From positions 1 through 64,000 of the forward strand of contig JBJEOA010000059.1 of assembly GCA_051880475.1 (NCBI GenBank): a stretch of DNA of 64,000 bases, in the 5' to 3' direction. The notes beneath the pieces were generated by a model. The model saw only the letters and a program-made list of their open reading frames with translations. It did not search any database and had not been told where the DNA came from. Position numbers and translations under genes: made by a program. Shown piece after piece: positions 9,507 to 18,841 of the stretch (its first letter is position 1; each line of letters starts with the position of its first letter). The stretch is from JAUUSJ01 sp051880475 (GTDB lineage Bacteria; Bacillota; Clostridia; Lachnospirales; Lachnospiraceae).

Positions 9507-9566
9507 TAGCTCGGCAAATATCAAGATAGAACCAAACAAGTTTGGTCTATCTTGCTGCTTGCCGAG
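9507..9566. repeat. Large hairpin between argB and argD, second repeat copy
   Basis: An outer stem CTCGGCAA (9510-9517) with TTGCCGAG (9559-9566) encloses an inner near-perfect stem, AAGATAGAACCAAAC with GTTTGGTCTATCTT, with one bulged A and a 2-3 nt loop. It has no clear U-tract, so it is not a standard terminator. It could be an mRNA processing or attenuation structure inside argCJBD, or a small palindromic repeat. Such a hairpin also explains why the assembly broke here. Confidence 0.7.
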
Positions 9567-9577
9567 GCTTTCACTTG

Positions 9578-10465
9578 CTAGAATAGTGGCTCTTTTAGGA
9601 TGGCTGTACCGATACCTTTTTGTGTGAAGAACTCAAGAAGTAAACAATGTTCCATTCTTCCGTCTAGAATATGGACACGAGATACTCCATTTTCAATCGC
9701 CTCAACACAGTTATTTAATTTTGGCAACATACCACCGCCAACAACGCCTTTATCAATAAAATCCTTTGCCTGATCTAAATCCATCTCAGAAATTAACGTT
9801 GATTTATCAGATGGGTCGATAAATACTCCCTCAATATCCGTCAAGAATACTAATTTCTCTGCATTAATTGCCTTTGCAATTCCACAGGCAGCATCATCTG
9901 CATTAATATTATATGTATCGTAATTATCATCTAAACCAATTGGCGCGATAACTGGAACGAAGTCGCTCTCAATTAAGCTATCCAATAATTTAACATTTAC
10001 ACCTTTTACATTTCCTACGTATCCGATATCTCTGCCATCTGCATATTTTTTCTCCACACGGAGCATTCCAGCATCTTTACCACAAAGACCAACCGCCTGT
10101 ACACCAATCTTTTCCATCATTCCGACAAGCTGTTTATTTACTTTATATAAAACCATCTCCGCAATATCCATTGTCTCTTTATCTGTGACGCGAAGACCAT
10201 TGACAAATTCTGGCTCTTTTCCACTTAAGCGAACCCATTTACTAATCTCTTTTCCGCCGCCATGCACGATAATTGGCTTTAATCCAATTAATTTAAGTAA
10301 TGCCACATCCTTAATAACATTATATTTTAATTGTTCATCAAGCATTGCACTTCCGCCGTATTTTACGACAATCTTTGTTCCATTAAATTTTCTAATATAT
10401 GGAAGAGCCTCGACTAAAGTATTGGCTTTTAATACTACTTCCTCGATATTTCCTGTTTCTAACAT
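9578..10465 (-). CDS. argB: Acetylglutamate kinase
   Basis: A 295-residue amino-acid-kinase-fold enzyme that phosphorylates N-acetylglutamate, usually the arginine-inhibited control step when ArgJ recycles acetyl groups. Motifs visible are [16 protein letters not shown], the substrate loop around GLRVTDKET, the [12 protein letters not shown] segment and GGGMLPK. The start at 10465 follows AAGGAGA; the longer reading to 10519 is rejected. An N-terminal helix ([11 protein letters not shown]) of the kind found in arginine-sensitive hexameric enzymes is present, which suggests feedback inhibition. It lies between argJ and argD in the operon. Confidence 0.95.
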   Translation of the reverse strand: MLETGNIEEVVLKANTLVEALPYIRKFNGTKIVVKYGGSAMLDEQLKYNVIKDVALLKLIGLKPIIVHGGGKEISKWVRLSGKEPEFVNGLRVTDKETMDIAEMVLYKVNKQLVGMMEKIGVQAVGLCGKDAGMLRVEKKYADGRDIGYVGNVKGVNVKLLDSLIESDFVPVIAPIGLDDNYDTYNINADDAACGIAKAINAEKLVFLTDIEGVFIDPSDKSTLISEMDLDQAKDFIDKGVVGGGMLPKLNNCVEAIENGVSRVHILDGRMEHCLLLEFFTQKGIGTAILKEPLF

Positions 10466-10568
10466 TCTTTTCTCCTTCTTAAATCTTAGATTTTTTCTTT
10501 CCTTTTTGGAATGATACAAAACTTCTATATTAAAATGAAAAATTTTGTAAAGCTATCTCACCGCTTGT

Positions 10569-11801
10569 CTAAGAGCGATAATCCGCATTAATTTTAACAT
10601 AATCGTATGTTAAATCACAACCCCAAGCTGTCGCCATCTGGTCTCCTTCATGCACATTGACTTTACATATTACTGGATTACAAGAAAGAATCTTTGTAGC
10701 TTCCTCCTCGCTATAATCTGTCGCAATTCCATCTTTTACAATTTGAAGTACTCCGTATTCACTCTCTAAAATAATATCAACCTTTTGCGGGTCAAAATCC
10801 ACCCCTGAGTATCCCATCGCACAAAGAATTCTTCCCCAGTTTGCATCTTTTCCATATACTGCTGCCTTTGTAAGGCTTGAAGTGATAATGGATTTACTCA
10901 TTATCTTCGCTTCTTCCTTTGTCTTAAGACCGTGAGCTTGTGCCTCAAATAATTTTGTACATCCCTCGCCGTCTCCCGCAATATTTTTAGCCAACTCTTC
11001 ATTTACCTCATGGAGAGCCTTACAAAATACTGCATAATCATCGTTTTCTTCTGCAATTAACGGATTTCCGGCAAGACCGTTTGCCAACACAAATACAGTA
11101 TCATTCGTAGAAGTATCTCCATCTACTGACACCATATTATAAGTATCTTCCACATCTGCCTTTAATGCTTTTTGAAGCAATTCTTTCGTAATTGCCACAT
11201 CACTCACAATAAATCCAAGCATTGTTCCCATATTTGGATGAATCATGCCAGAACCTTTACACATACCAGCAATCACAGCTTTTGTTCCGTCTGAAAATGT
11301 TACCTCAACAGCCGCCTCTTTTTTATGGGTATCTGTTGTCAAGATTGCCTGTGCAGCGTCGATACCTGACTGTCTATCCTCTTTCACACAATCACAGAGC
11401 AATTTCACTCCATTTTTAATCGTATCCATCGGAAGCTGTGCTCCAATCACACCTGTTGAACTGACTAAGACTTCTTCTTTTTGACAACCTAATCCATCAG
11501 CTGCTGCTTTTGCCGTCATTTCAACATTTTTCATTCCCTCGTCTCCGGTACAGGCATTTGCTATACCACTATTTACAACAATTGCTCTTACTGTCTCTTG
11601 CTGCTCCACTCTCTTCTTTCCCCAAAGTACAGGAGCTGCCTTTACTACATTTTTTGTAAATGTTCCACCAAACACTGCTGGCACTTCACTAACAATCATT
11701 GCCATATCTTTATTTGTCTTTCCCGCCTTAATCCCCGCGCGAAGACCTGCCGCTTTATATCCTTTTGGAGTTGTCACTCCGCCTTCGATTTTTTTTATCA
11801 T
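10569..11801 (-). CDS. argJ: Bifunctional ornithine acetyltransferase / N-acetylglutamate synthase
   Basis: A 410-residue ArgJ precursor. Self-cleavage before the Thr in the GMIHPNMGTMLGF motif gives alpha and beta chains; that motif is intact. Other family marks are GVTTPKGYKAAGLRAGIK at the N-terminus, SSTGVIGAQLP, the SVDGDTSTNDT segment and a C-terminal AWGCDLTYDYVKINADYR. It moves the acetyl group from N-acetylornithine to glutamate and so closes the cyclic pathway, which makes a separate argA or argE unnecessary. The 59-nt gap to argC and 103-nt gap to argB fit one operon. Confidence 0.95.
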   Translation of the reverse strand: MIKKIEGGVTTPKGYKAAGLRAGIKAGKTNKDMAMIVSEVPAVFGGTFTKNVVKAAPVLWGKKRVEQQETVRAIVVNSGIANACTGDEGMKNVEMTAKAAADGLGCQKEEVLVSSTGVIGAQLPMDTIKNGVKLLCDCVKEDRQSGIDAAQAILTTDTHKKEAAVEVTFSDGTKAVIAGMCKGSGMIHPNMGTMLGFIVSDVAITKELLQKALKADVEDTYNMVSVDGDTSTNDTVFVLANGLAGNPLIAEENDDYAVFCKALHEVNEELAKNIAGDGEGCTKLFEAQAHGLKTKEEAKIMSKSIITSSLTKAAVYGKDANWGRILCAMGYSGVDFDPQKVDIILESEYGVLQIVKDGIATDYSEEEATKILSCNPVICKVNVHEGDQMATAWGCDLTYDYVKINADYRS

Positions 11802-11860
11802 ATTTTTCTCCTTCTAAAGATTCTCTTTGAGTATTCTATATTTTGAGTGCTCTATCTTTT

Positions 11861-12901
11861 TTATGGAAACATTGGAACCATCATGAGTCCTTCTGTCTCC
11901 TCAAGTCCAAACATAATATTCATATTTTGCACTGCCTGTCCAGCAGCACCTTTTACTAGATTATCCATTGCTCCCATCATAATAAGACGTTTTGTTCTAG
12001 GATCAATTACAGCATTCACATCTACATAATTACTTCCCTCAACCCATCTTGTTTCTGGAGCCTGTGCACCGTCTAACACACGGACAAAAGCCTCTTTATC
12101 ATAATATTTTTTATAAATTGCCTTTACTTCCTCAATTGTCACATCTTTTTTCAGATTTGCATACGCTGTAATTAAAATTCCTCGATTCATTGGAATTAAA
12201 TGTGGAGTAAAGTTTAGAGTAACTTGCTCTCCTGACGCATAAGATAACTGTTCTTCAATCTCTGGAGTATGTCTATGTGTCGTCACACCGTAAGCTTTAA
12301 TATTTTCATTTACCTCACAATAGAGATTGGCAACCTTCGCTCCTCTTCCTGCACCTGAGGTTCCAGATTTCGCATCAATAATTAATGTACTCATATCAAT
12401 AATGCCTTCTTTTGCCATTGGGTAAATAGATAATGTAGAACAAGTTGGATAACATCCTGGATTTGCAAGCAATCTCGCATTCTTAATCTGTTCTCTATTT
12501 ACCTCACAAAGACCATATACAGCCTCGGCAATTAAATCTTTACTCTTATGTTCAATTTGATACCATTTTTCATAAATATTCACATCTTTAATACGAAAAT
12601 CTGCGCTTAAATCAATGACCTTTACCTGCTCTAAAATTTCTTTATTTATGCAAGATGCGCAAAATCCCTGTGGAGTTGCTGTAAAGATAACATCTACTCT
12701 TTTTGCTAATTCTGCGATATTATCATCTAAACATTCGTCTTCCACAATCTCAAATAAATTACGAAATACATCATAATATTTTTTTCCGATATAACTTCTT
12801 GAGCCATACCATACAATTTCTACTTCTTTATGTGCTAACAGAATCCTTACCAATTCCTGACCGGCATAGCCAGTTGCACCGATAATTCCTGCTTTTATCA
12901 T
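11861..12901 (-). CDS. argC: N-acetyl-gamma-glutamyl-phosphate reductase
   Basis: A 346-residue NADPH-dependent reductase acting after ArgB. It opens with the Rossmann motif GIIGATGYAGQELVRIL, has the catalytic Cys in ANPGCYPT and the downstream segment SGTSGAGRGAK. The ATG at 12901 places that nucleotide-binding motif at the N-terminus, as in the family; the upstream in-frame reading to 12949 is unlikely. It is first in argCJBD. Its promoter, about 130 nt upstream, carries an ARG-box-like site in the -35 region. Confidence 0.95.
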   Translation of the reverse strand: MIKAGIIGATGYAGQELVRILLAHKEVEIVWYGSRSYIGKKYYDVFRNLFEIVEDECLDDNIAELAKRVDVIFTATPQGFCASCINKEILEQVKVIDLSADFRIKDVNIYEKWYQIEHKSKDLIAEAVYGLCEVNREQIKNARLLANPGCYPTCSTLSIYPMAKEGIIDMSTLIIDAKSGTSGAGRGAKVANLYCEVNENIKAYGVTTHRHTPEIEEQLSYASGEQVTLNFTPHLIPMNRGILITAYANLKKDVTIEEVKAIYKKYYDKEAFVRVLDGAQAPETRWVEGSNYVDVNAVIDPRTKRLIMMGAMDNLVKGAAGQAVQNMNIMFGLEETEGLMMVPMFP

Positions 12902-13025
12902 GTTTATTACCAACCTTTCATTCTTGAATACACCTGCAAAAGCAGGCATATTAGTTTACCAAATATTTTGCCTCATTTCAACATTTTTGTCAAAACTTTT
13001 ATTGCAATTTTATATAACGCTCATA

Positions 13026-13054
13026 ATTATACATCTTCTTTGTATTTTATGCAA
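13026..13054 (-). promoter_or_regulatory. argC promoter with overlapping ARG box
   Basis: On the minus strand TTGCAT (13054-13049) and TATAAT (13031-13026) are 17 nt apart. The site TGCATAAAATACA (13053-13041) overlaps the -35 and matches the argG site in 11 of 13 positions. Both resemble ArgR operators of the TGAATWWWWATTCA class. ArgR is encoded at 32103-32573. Confidence 0.7.
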
Positions 13055-13233
13055 CTAAAAATTAACATTTCTTTTCTTCCTCTCTTTTCAGTATTTTATT
13101 CTCATTTTTCAAAACTTCCTTACATTCAGCATTTTTTCTTGATTTTTTCACATAATTAATATTTTTTCATTTTTTTGTTTTTATATTCAATCATAATTTT
13201 TTTTAAAAATTTGAAAAAATTTCAAAAAAGGGG

Positions 13234-13262
13234 TTGCATAATATTCATTAATGACGTATATT
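13234..13262 (+). promoter_or_regulatory. argG promoter with overlapping ARG box
   Basis: TTGCAT (13234-13239) and TATATT (13257-13262) are 17 nt apart. TGCATAATATTCA (13235-13247), an ARG-box-like half palindrome, overlaps the -35 and spacer, so ArgR binding would block RNA polymerase. The rest of the 447-nt argC-argG divergent region is AT-rich and holds no gene I can support. Confidence 0.7.
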
Positions 13263-13348
13263 TATCATGTCAACGAAATGAACAACAAAAAATACCCCAA
13301 AGGGATTTTTATAGAAAATGGATTTATTTATTAAAGGAGGACTTTTTT

Positions 13349-14566
13349 ATGAAAGATAAAGTAATTTTAGCATACTCAGGAGGTCTTGATACAACTGCTA
13401 TCATTCCTTGGTTAAAAGAAAATTATAATTATGATGTTGTCTGCGTTTGTATCGATGTTGGACAAGAGAGTGAATTAGATGGATTAGAGGAGAGAGCTGC
13501 TCTTTCTGGTGCTTCTAAATTATATATCGAAGATGTCGTAGATGAGTTTGTTGATGAATATGTCATCCCAACTGTTCAGGCAAACGCAGTTTACGAGAAT
13601 AAATATTTATTAGGTACCTCTTTCGCAAGACCTGTTATCGCAAAACGCCTTGTTGAAATCGCTAGAAAAGAGGGTGCTGTTGCAATTTGCCACGGTGCTA
13701 CTGGAAAAGGAAATGACCAGGTTCGTTTTGAGTTATCTATTAAAGCTCTCGCTCCTGATATCAAAATCATCGCTCCATGGAGATGTAATGAGACATGGAA
13801 GATGCAATCTCGTGAAGACGAAATTCAGTATTGTAAAGAACATGGAATCGACCTTCCATTTTCCGCTGATAATAGCTATAGCCGTGACCGTAACTTATGG
13901 CATATTAGCCATGAGGGATTAGAGCTTGAAGACCCAGCTAACGAGCCAAACTTTGATCATCTCTTAGTTTTAGGTGTTACTCCAGAAAAAGCTCCAGAAG
14001 AGGGAGAGTATGTAACACTTACTTTTGAGAAGGGCGTTCCTACAGCCGTAAACGGAGAGAAGATGAAAGCTTCTGATATTATCCGTACATTAAATAAATT
14101 AGGCGGAAAACATGGTATTGGTATCATCGATATCGTTGAAAACCGTGTTGTTGGTATGAAATCTCGTGGTGTATATGAAACTCCAGGTGGAACTATCCTT
14201 ATGGAAGCTCACACTCAGTTAGAAGAGCTTATTTTAGACCGCCAGACACTTTCTTACAAAAAATTAGTTGCTAACGAATTTGCTAATCTTGTATATGAAG
14301 GAAAATGGTTCACACCTCTTCGCGAGGCTCTTCAAGCTTTTGTTGAGAAAACTCAAGAGCGTGTAACAGGTGAAGTTAAGTTTAAACTTTATAAAGGAAA
14401 TATCATCAAAGCTGGAACTACTTCTCCATATTCCTTATACAGCGAGTCTTTAGCAAGCTTTACAACTGGAGAACTTTATGACCATCACGATGCAGAAGGC
14501 TTTATCAACCTCTTTGGTCTTTCTATGAAAGTTCGCGCATTAAAAGATATGCATTTAGCTGAATAA
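13349..14566 (+). CDS. argG: Argininosuccinate synthase
   Basis: A 405-residue ATP-dependent enzyme that joins citrulline and aspartate. The ATP-binding P-loop AYSGGLDTT is at residues 8-16, followed by the citrulline/aspartate region [13 protein letters not shown] and the [10 protein letters not shown] segment. AAAGGAGGA at 13333-13341 fixes the ATG at 13349; the open frame running back to 13175 is leader. It stands apart from argH, which is 4.3 kb downstream on the same strand. ArgR control is supported by the operator over its promoter. Confidence 0.96.
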   Translation: MKDKVILAYSGGLDTTAIIPWLKENYNYDVVCVCIDVGQESELDGLEERAALSGASKLYIEDVVDEFVDEYVIPTVQANAVYENKYLLGTSFARPVIAKRLVEIARKEGAVAICHGATGKGNDQVRFELSIKALAPDIKIIAPWRCNETWKMQSREDEIQYCKEHGIDLPFSADNSYSRDRNLWHISHEGLELEDPANEPNFDHLLVLGVTPEKAPEEGEYVTLTFEKGVPTAVNGEKMKASDIIRTLNKLGGKHGIGIIDIVENRVVGMKSRGVYETPGGTILMEAHTQLEELILDRQTLSYKKLVANEFANLVYEGKWFTPLREALQAFVEKTQERVTGEVKFKLYKGNIIKAGTTSPYSLYSESLASFTTGELYDHHDAEGFINLFGLSMKVRALKDMHLAE

Positions 14567-14580
14567 TTTACATAAAAAAT

Positions 14581-14665
14581 AAAAAGGATTGATTTTAGTA
14601 GTACCCCAAAAACTTAGATGAAAAAATCTAAATTTTTGGGGACTACCTTCATCTCAATCCTTTTT
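14581..14665. repeat. 85-nt nested palindrome, terminator and possible mini-element
   Basis: Outer arms AAAAAGGATTGA (14581-14592) and TCAATCCTTTTT (14654-14665) are perfect complements. Inner arms GTAGTACCCCAAAAA (598-612 of the 14-kb block) and TTTTTGGGGACTAC pair with a one-base bulge, followed by TTAGAT with ATCTAA. T-runs on both sides let it end argG (plus) and the Ig-like gene (minus, whose stop codon is inside the right arm). The inner arms resemble terminal repeats of IS3-type elements, so it may derive from a MITE. Confidence 0.75.
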
Positions 14666-16201
14666 ATTTTGTCTTCTCACTAATATGCTTTCTACCACAA
14701 ATAATAAAATTGACAAGAAATAACTTATATGAAAAAAGGATAATTGCTGACTTTTTACTGGATTATAAGGTTTTATCCAAAAACATACATTCTCTTCGCT
14801 ATAATTATTCGCTCTATCTTTTGCTTTTAATTTTAATTCCCATTTTCCATAATTTTCCACTTTAAAAACAACGGTATCTTTTTCATTCTTTATTTCTCGT
14901 CCGTTTAATTGTATCGATAAAATTTGATCAGAGGAATCTTTTAGAGATATCTCTATCTCCCTTTGACTATAGTAAATTCCTCCATCTTGAACTCCTTTTA
15001 TCTTCCATTCTGGTTTTTCTCTATCTAAAACAAAACGAAGCGGGGGCATCTTATTTATATTCCCTGCGCAGTCTCTCACCGTTAATACTATATTCTTTCT
15101 TCCGTCTCTCCATATATCTTGATTACTAGAATTTAGCGTAATCTGCTTATTCTTATATTCATACTGAATATTTTTTCCATTTACTAAGCAAGATAAAATA
15201 GAAACGTTTTTTTGATTTTGAAGGAATATTTTTATATCGGGAATATAATTCATATACGGCTTTATATCTGAATATACTTTAAATCTTGTTCCCGTCTGAT
15301 TTAAAAAGAAATATAATACTTTTCTTTCTTCATTTCCATATTTATCTTTAGCAATCGCTTCTATCTCGTATTTTCCATCTTGATTGATATTATAAAATTC
15401 CACTTCTATCTTGCCGACATACTCTCTTTTATAAGTCGCCTCTATCTTTTTTGTCCTCTCTTTGAGAAAAACGGTACTTTTTTCAAAATCTAAATTTTCA
15501 TCTTCCAATTTTACAACGATAGAAACTGCCTCCCTCTGATTCATATATGGTTTTACGCCTTCTATCTTGATAACTGGTTTTTTCTTATCCTCTGTCTGAT
15601 TCTCTTGTCCTACGCTATCTACTATCTGTTTATCGATATTATCTTCGTCTATCTTTCTTTCTCTTTCTAAGGTCCCAATATTCTCTTCAAAAATTTCTAT
15701 CTCTTTTGCATTTCTTCTTTCTGTTTCCTGTCTTTCAAACTCACTGTCTTCTTCTGTTTTTGTCTTTCCACTAGAAACAGTTTGTTCTACTACTGTTGTC
15801 TCATTTCCCTCCTCATCTATAGCCCACGCCAACACAGTCACAGCACCAAACGGATTAAAATAAAATATACTTCTATATTGTCCCTCGTCTTCCTCACTTG
15901 GCGACTCCTCCTGCCAAAAGCTTTTTCTCGTTATCGTTCTCTCTTCTTCTTGCTCACAGGCAACTTCACAGTGTATTATTGTAATCGGAATGGAACTTTG
16001 AATAACTATTTTTATTTCCATCGGATGATTCGCATCTCCATCCCAAATGACTTTCTCTATTACAGGCTGCCTAAAATCTGCTGCCTTTCCATCTAGCTTT
16101 ATGAAGATTAATAAACTTATACAGCATATCCCGAAAATGCTCTTTATATAGACTCGATTAGGAAACCTCCATCTTCTCTTTTCCTTGCGTTCTCTCCACA
16201 A
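14654..16201 (-). CDS. Ig-like-repeat membrane protein, partner of the Ser/Thr kinase
   Basis: A 515-residue protein with an N-terminal basic stretch, a membrane helix (IFGICCISLLIFIKL), a long extracellular part of about four Ig/Big-like modules, an acidic Glu-rich linker near 150-210, and a C-terminal membrane helix followed by RRQNKKD. Repeat modules share patterns such as KPYMNQRE / KPYMNYIP and ending AKDRANNYSEE or AIDEEGNETT, typical of bacterial Ig-like folds. The start is TTG at 16201: GGAGG lies 6 nt upstream within the end of the kinase gene. A GTG at 16231 is possible but has a poor ribosome site. It overlaps the kinase by 44 nt, so the two are coupled. Function unknown; a surface protein or kinase target is likely. 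Confidence 0.75.
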   Translation of the reverse strand: MWRERKEKRRWRFPNRVYIKSIFGICCISLLIFIKLDGKAADFRQPVIEKVIWDGDANHPMEIKIVIQSSIPITIIHCEVACEQEEERTITRKSFWQEESPSEEDEGQYRSIFYFNPFGAVTVLAWAIDEEGNETTVVEQTVSSGKTKTEEDSEFERQETERRNAKEIEIFEENIGTLERERKIDEDNIDKQIVDSVGQENQTEDKKKPVIKIEGVKPYMNQREAVSIVVKLEDENLDFEKSTVFLKERTKKIEATYKREYVGKIEVEFYNINQDGKYEIEAIAKDKYGNEERKVLYFFLNQTGTRFKVYSDIKPYMNYIPDIKIFLQNQKNVSILSCLVNGKNIQYEYKNKQITLNSSNQDIWRDGRKNIVLTVRDCAGNINKMPPLRFVLDREKPEWKIKGVQDGGIYYSQREIEISLKDSSDQILSIQLNGREIKNEKDTVVFKVENYGKWELKLKAKDRANNYSEENVCFWIKPYNPVKSQQLSFFHISYFLSILLFVVESILVRRQNKKD

Positions 16202-18071
16202 TTTCTTCCTCCAGTAAGAAAAACTTTTCACTTTGTTCTACCCTAAGCATCGACGCCTCTTCATAAATAAACTTTGCTTTTTTCAAATCTTCTTCAATAT
16301 GTAAAAGGAAAAGACCATACTCACTATAAAGCTCTACATCCTTTGGGTATAATTCTATCAATACCTCCATCTCTTCTCTCAATTTCTTTATCTTACTTTG
16401 TCTCTCTGTCGGAGTAACCCACTCATTCTCCAACATAATCCTTGTCAAAAAAAGTTCCTTTTTCTTCCACTCTAATTGTTCCTCGTATGTTGTTAAATAT
16501 TGTAATTGCTCTACACATGCTATCTGCATCTTGACATACTCGCTCTCCTCTTCTTTTCCTAGATTCTCCTCCATCTTCATCCAATAAGACAGTGTATTTT
16601 CATAAAATATCTTTTTTTCCTCTCTTAAGTTTTTCCCCTTCTTTTCTAGATATTCTATCTCCCTTTTCGTTTTTTCAGCCTGCACTGCCCACTCAGTTTT
16701 TATCATTGAAAAATCTTCTATCTGCTCATAAAATTTCATGAAAGAGAGTCTTCCCTCCAAACATAATCTTGATATAGGTAAACGGTCTAAATAAGTAGAA
16801 ATTTCAAAAAGTAATATTTTTGTATCTTTCTCTTTCCCTGTGCAGATTCCGCTTTTTTGAAGCAATTTCTTATATTGTTTGGCTATCGTAAAATCAGAAT
16901 AATCTAAATACTGTTCTATCTCCCTCTCTGTGATATCGATATCTTGTCCTAGGAGAAATAGCTGAGTGTAGGACTTTCCGACGAAGAAAAAAATATCTTC
17001 ACCCTTTTCTTCTTTTTTATTCTCTTTTTTCATTTCTCCTATGTCTAACCGTCTCGACAGCCAAGCAAGTGCCCTTCTCTCTTCTTGTACCCCTCTCTCG
17101 ATAGCATATCTTAATATTCTATCATAAATTTTATCATCCCCTCTTTTTTTTACATCCTCTCCCTCCTCTATATATTCTATAATTTTCCCCGTATCCCACC
17201 CTTGCTCTATCTTCTTATCTAACTCTCGCATTTGCTGCTCGCAAATCGCTTGCTCGCTTTGCTCTCTTTGTCTATCCCAAAACAACTTGCTAAAAAAGAA
17301 GATTGCTAATCCTAAAATCAAAATTACTCTCTTAATTCTTTGTTTTTTTCTCTCTCTCGCCTTTTTTAATGCCTTCCATATCTCTTTTACGGAATCGTAT
17401 CTCTTCTCCCTCTGTTTAGCGATACATTTTCTAATAATCCGTACAAGCTCCCTCTCTCGACAATCCTCTAACTTATCTTCTCCTCCCAAAAAAATACAAA
17501 GTACTCTTCCTATTGCATAAATATCCGTTCTCTTATCTGTCTGCCCCATATTTCCAAATTGCTCTGGAGCTGCAAATCCTCTTGTTCCAAGAAGTATCGT
17601 ATCTTCCCTTTGTCCCTCCTTATATTCTCTTGCTGCTCCAAAATCTACTAAAACTAGTTTTCCATCTTTTGATAAAATGAGATTGTCTGGCTTTAAATCC
17701 CGATAAATAATCGCAGGAACTCTGCTATGCAAATACAAAAACATCTCACAAATCTGAGTTGCAAAAGAATATACCTCCTGCATACTTAGACTTCTCTCTT
17801 TTAGAACCTCACTTAAATTCTCTCCCTCCATATAAGTTATAATAAGAAAAGAAAAATGACCTCTCCTTCCCTCATCTATCACGGTGGGAAACTGTTCACA
17901 AGAGAGCTTTCTTAAAATATAACTTTCCTGCCTCGCTGTCATCTCCCGCTCATATTCCTTAACAGCAACCTCACACTGTCCTATCTTGTCCCAAGCCAAA
18001 TAGACAATCCCACTTCCCCCTCGTCCAATCTGCCTCTTCTCTTCATAACGTTCCTTCCAAATGAGTCCCAT
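16158..18071 (-). CDS. Hanks-type Ser/Thr protein kinase, membrane anchored
   Basis: A 637-residue kinase. The catalytic domain (about 1-235) has the glycine loop GRGGSG (16-21), Lys38, catalytic YRDLKPDN with Asp125, DFG with Asp143, and the APE motif at 168-170, so it should be active. A transmembrane helix at about 250-266 (VILILGLAIFFFSKLFW) follows a basic patch. The C-terminal half is an extracytoplasmic or looped, charged helical region with TPR-like helices near its end, and lacks the PASTA repeats of PrkC. The following Ig-like gene overlaps it. PrkC therefore is not this gene; a role in signalling to a surface structure is inferred only. Confidence 0.9.
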   Translation of the reverse strand: MGLIWKERYEEKRQIGRGGSGIVYLAWDKIGQCEVAVKEYEREMTARQESYILRKLSCEQFPTVIDEGRRGHFSFLIITYMEGENLSEVLKERSLSMQEVYSFATQICEMFLYLHSRVPAIIYRDLKPDNLILSKDGKLVLVDFGAAREYKEGQREDTILLGTRGFAAPEQFGNMGQTDKRTDIYAIGRVLCIFLGGEDKLEDCRERELVRIIRKCIAKQREKRYDSVKEIWKALKKARERKKQRIKRVILILGLAIFFFSKLFWDRQREQSEQAICEQQMRELDKKIEQGWDTGKIIEYIEEGEDVKKRGDDKIYDRILRYAIERGVQEERRALAWLSRRLDIGEMKKENKKEEKGEDIFFFVGKSYTQLFLLGQDIDITEREIEQYLDYSDFTIAKQYKKLLQKSGICTGKEKDTKILLFEISTYLDRLPISRLCLEGRLSFMKFYEQIEDFSMIKTEWAVQAEKTKREIEYLEKKGKNLREEKKIFYENTLSYWMKMEENLGKEEESEYVKMQIACVEQLQYLTTYEEQLEWKKKELFLTRIMLENEWVTPTERQSKIKKLREEMEVLIELYPKDVELYSEYGLFLLHIEEDLKKAKFIYEEASMLRVEQSEKFFLLEEEIVERTQGKEKMEVS

Positions 18072-18262
18072 CTTTATCTAATGTCCCCTCTGCTCACCAC
18101 TCTTATGTAATTAGATATATTTTCTTTATTTTCCAATATTATACATTTTTTACTTTTTCTTGTCAATTGTTTTTTCATTTTTATCTGAATATTTTTTTCT
18201 TACCCGCTTATACTAAAGAAGACAGTAGCATATAGAGAAAATCAAATGCAAAGGAGAAAAAA

Positions 18263-18688
18263 ATGAGTCAATCCTACACATTTATAAAATATTTATTTTT
18301 ATTTTTTACGGGTGGTATTGGATACTATTATCTAGAAATTTGGTATCGAGGTAGTTCTCATTATTCTATGCTTATCTGTGGAGGTCTTTGTTTTCTCTTA
18401 GTCGGAGGGCTTAATGAGCAACATTATTTTAGCTTTTCTTTTCTTCAACAAATGTTACTTGGCTCCATTATTATCACGACATTAGAGCTTTTTACGGGAA
18501 TTTTAGTCAACCGAATTCTCCATTTAAATGTATGGAATTATGAGGAACTTCCCTTTAATTTTTTAGGACAAATTTGTCTTTCCTACTCTACTCTCTGGTT
18601 TTTTCTTTCCGCAATTATTATTGTTTTAGATGATTTCCTACGCTTTCTCCTTTTTTTAGAAGCACCTCCCACCTATTTTTTTAGATAG
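18263..18688 (+). CDS. Putative ABC-transporter type IV (CmpB-like) membrane protein
   Basis: A small polytopic protein of 141 residues with four predicted membrane helices. The segment TLELFTGILVNRILHLNVWNY, split as ELFTGILVNR and LHLNVWNY, followed by NFLGQICLSYSTLWFFLS, is typical of PF06541, a family labelled as putative ABC transporter permease, whose real function is uncertain. AAAGGAG stands 6-7 nt before the ATG. It is monocistronic between the kinase (divergent) and argH. No ATPase partner is nearby, which argues against a classical transporter. Confidence 0.75.
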   Translation: MSQSYTFIKYLFLFFTGGIGYYYLEIWYRGSSHYSMLICGGLCFLLVGGLNEQHYFSFSFLQQMLLGSIIITTLELFTGILVNRILHLNVWNYEELPFNFLGQICLSYSTLWFFLSAIIIVLDDFLRFLLFLEAPPTYFFR

Positions 18689-18766
18689 GATTGGAAGTCT
18701 AGCCTTGCCAATTCCTCTTATTTCGTGTATGATACCTTATGAAACAATAAAGTTATTTTCACCCAA

Positions 18767-18819
18767 AGAGCATAAAATATGCTCTGCAAATATAACTTAC
18801 GAAAAAGTATAATTATAAT
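18767..18819 (+). promoter_or_regulatory. Palindrome and -10-like sites before argH
   Basis: AGAGCATA (18767-18774) and TATGCTCT (18778-18785) are a perfect 8-bp palindrome around AAA. Two TATAAT hexamers follow (18808-18813, 18814-18819), about 25 nt before argH. No good -35 is seen, so activation or control through the palindrome is possible. Confidence 0.4.
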
Positions 18820-18841
18820 ATAGAAAGGTTAGGTATAAATT

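Noticed and set aside
9338..9627. Open frames crossing the N-run
   Set aside because: They contain 33-34 undefined residues and arise only from the scaffold gap and the duplicated 55 nt.
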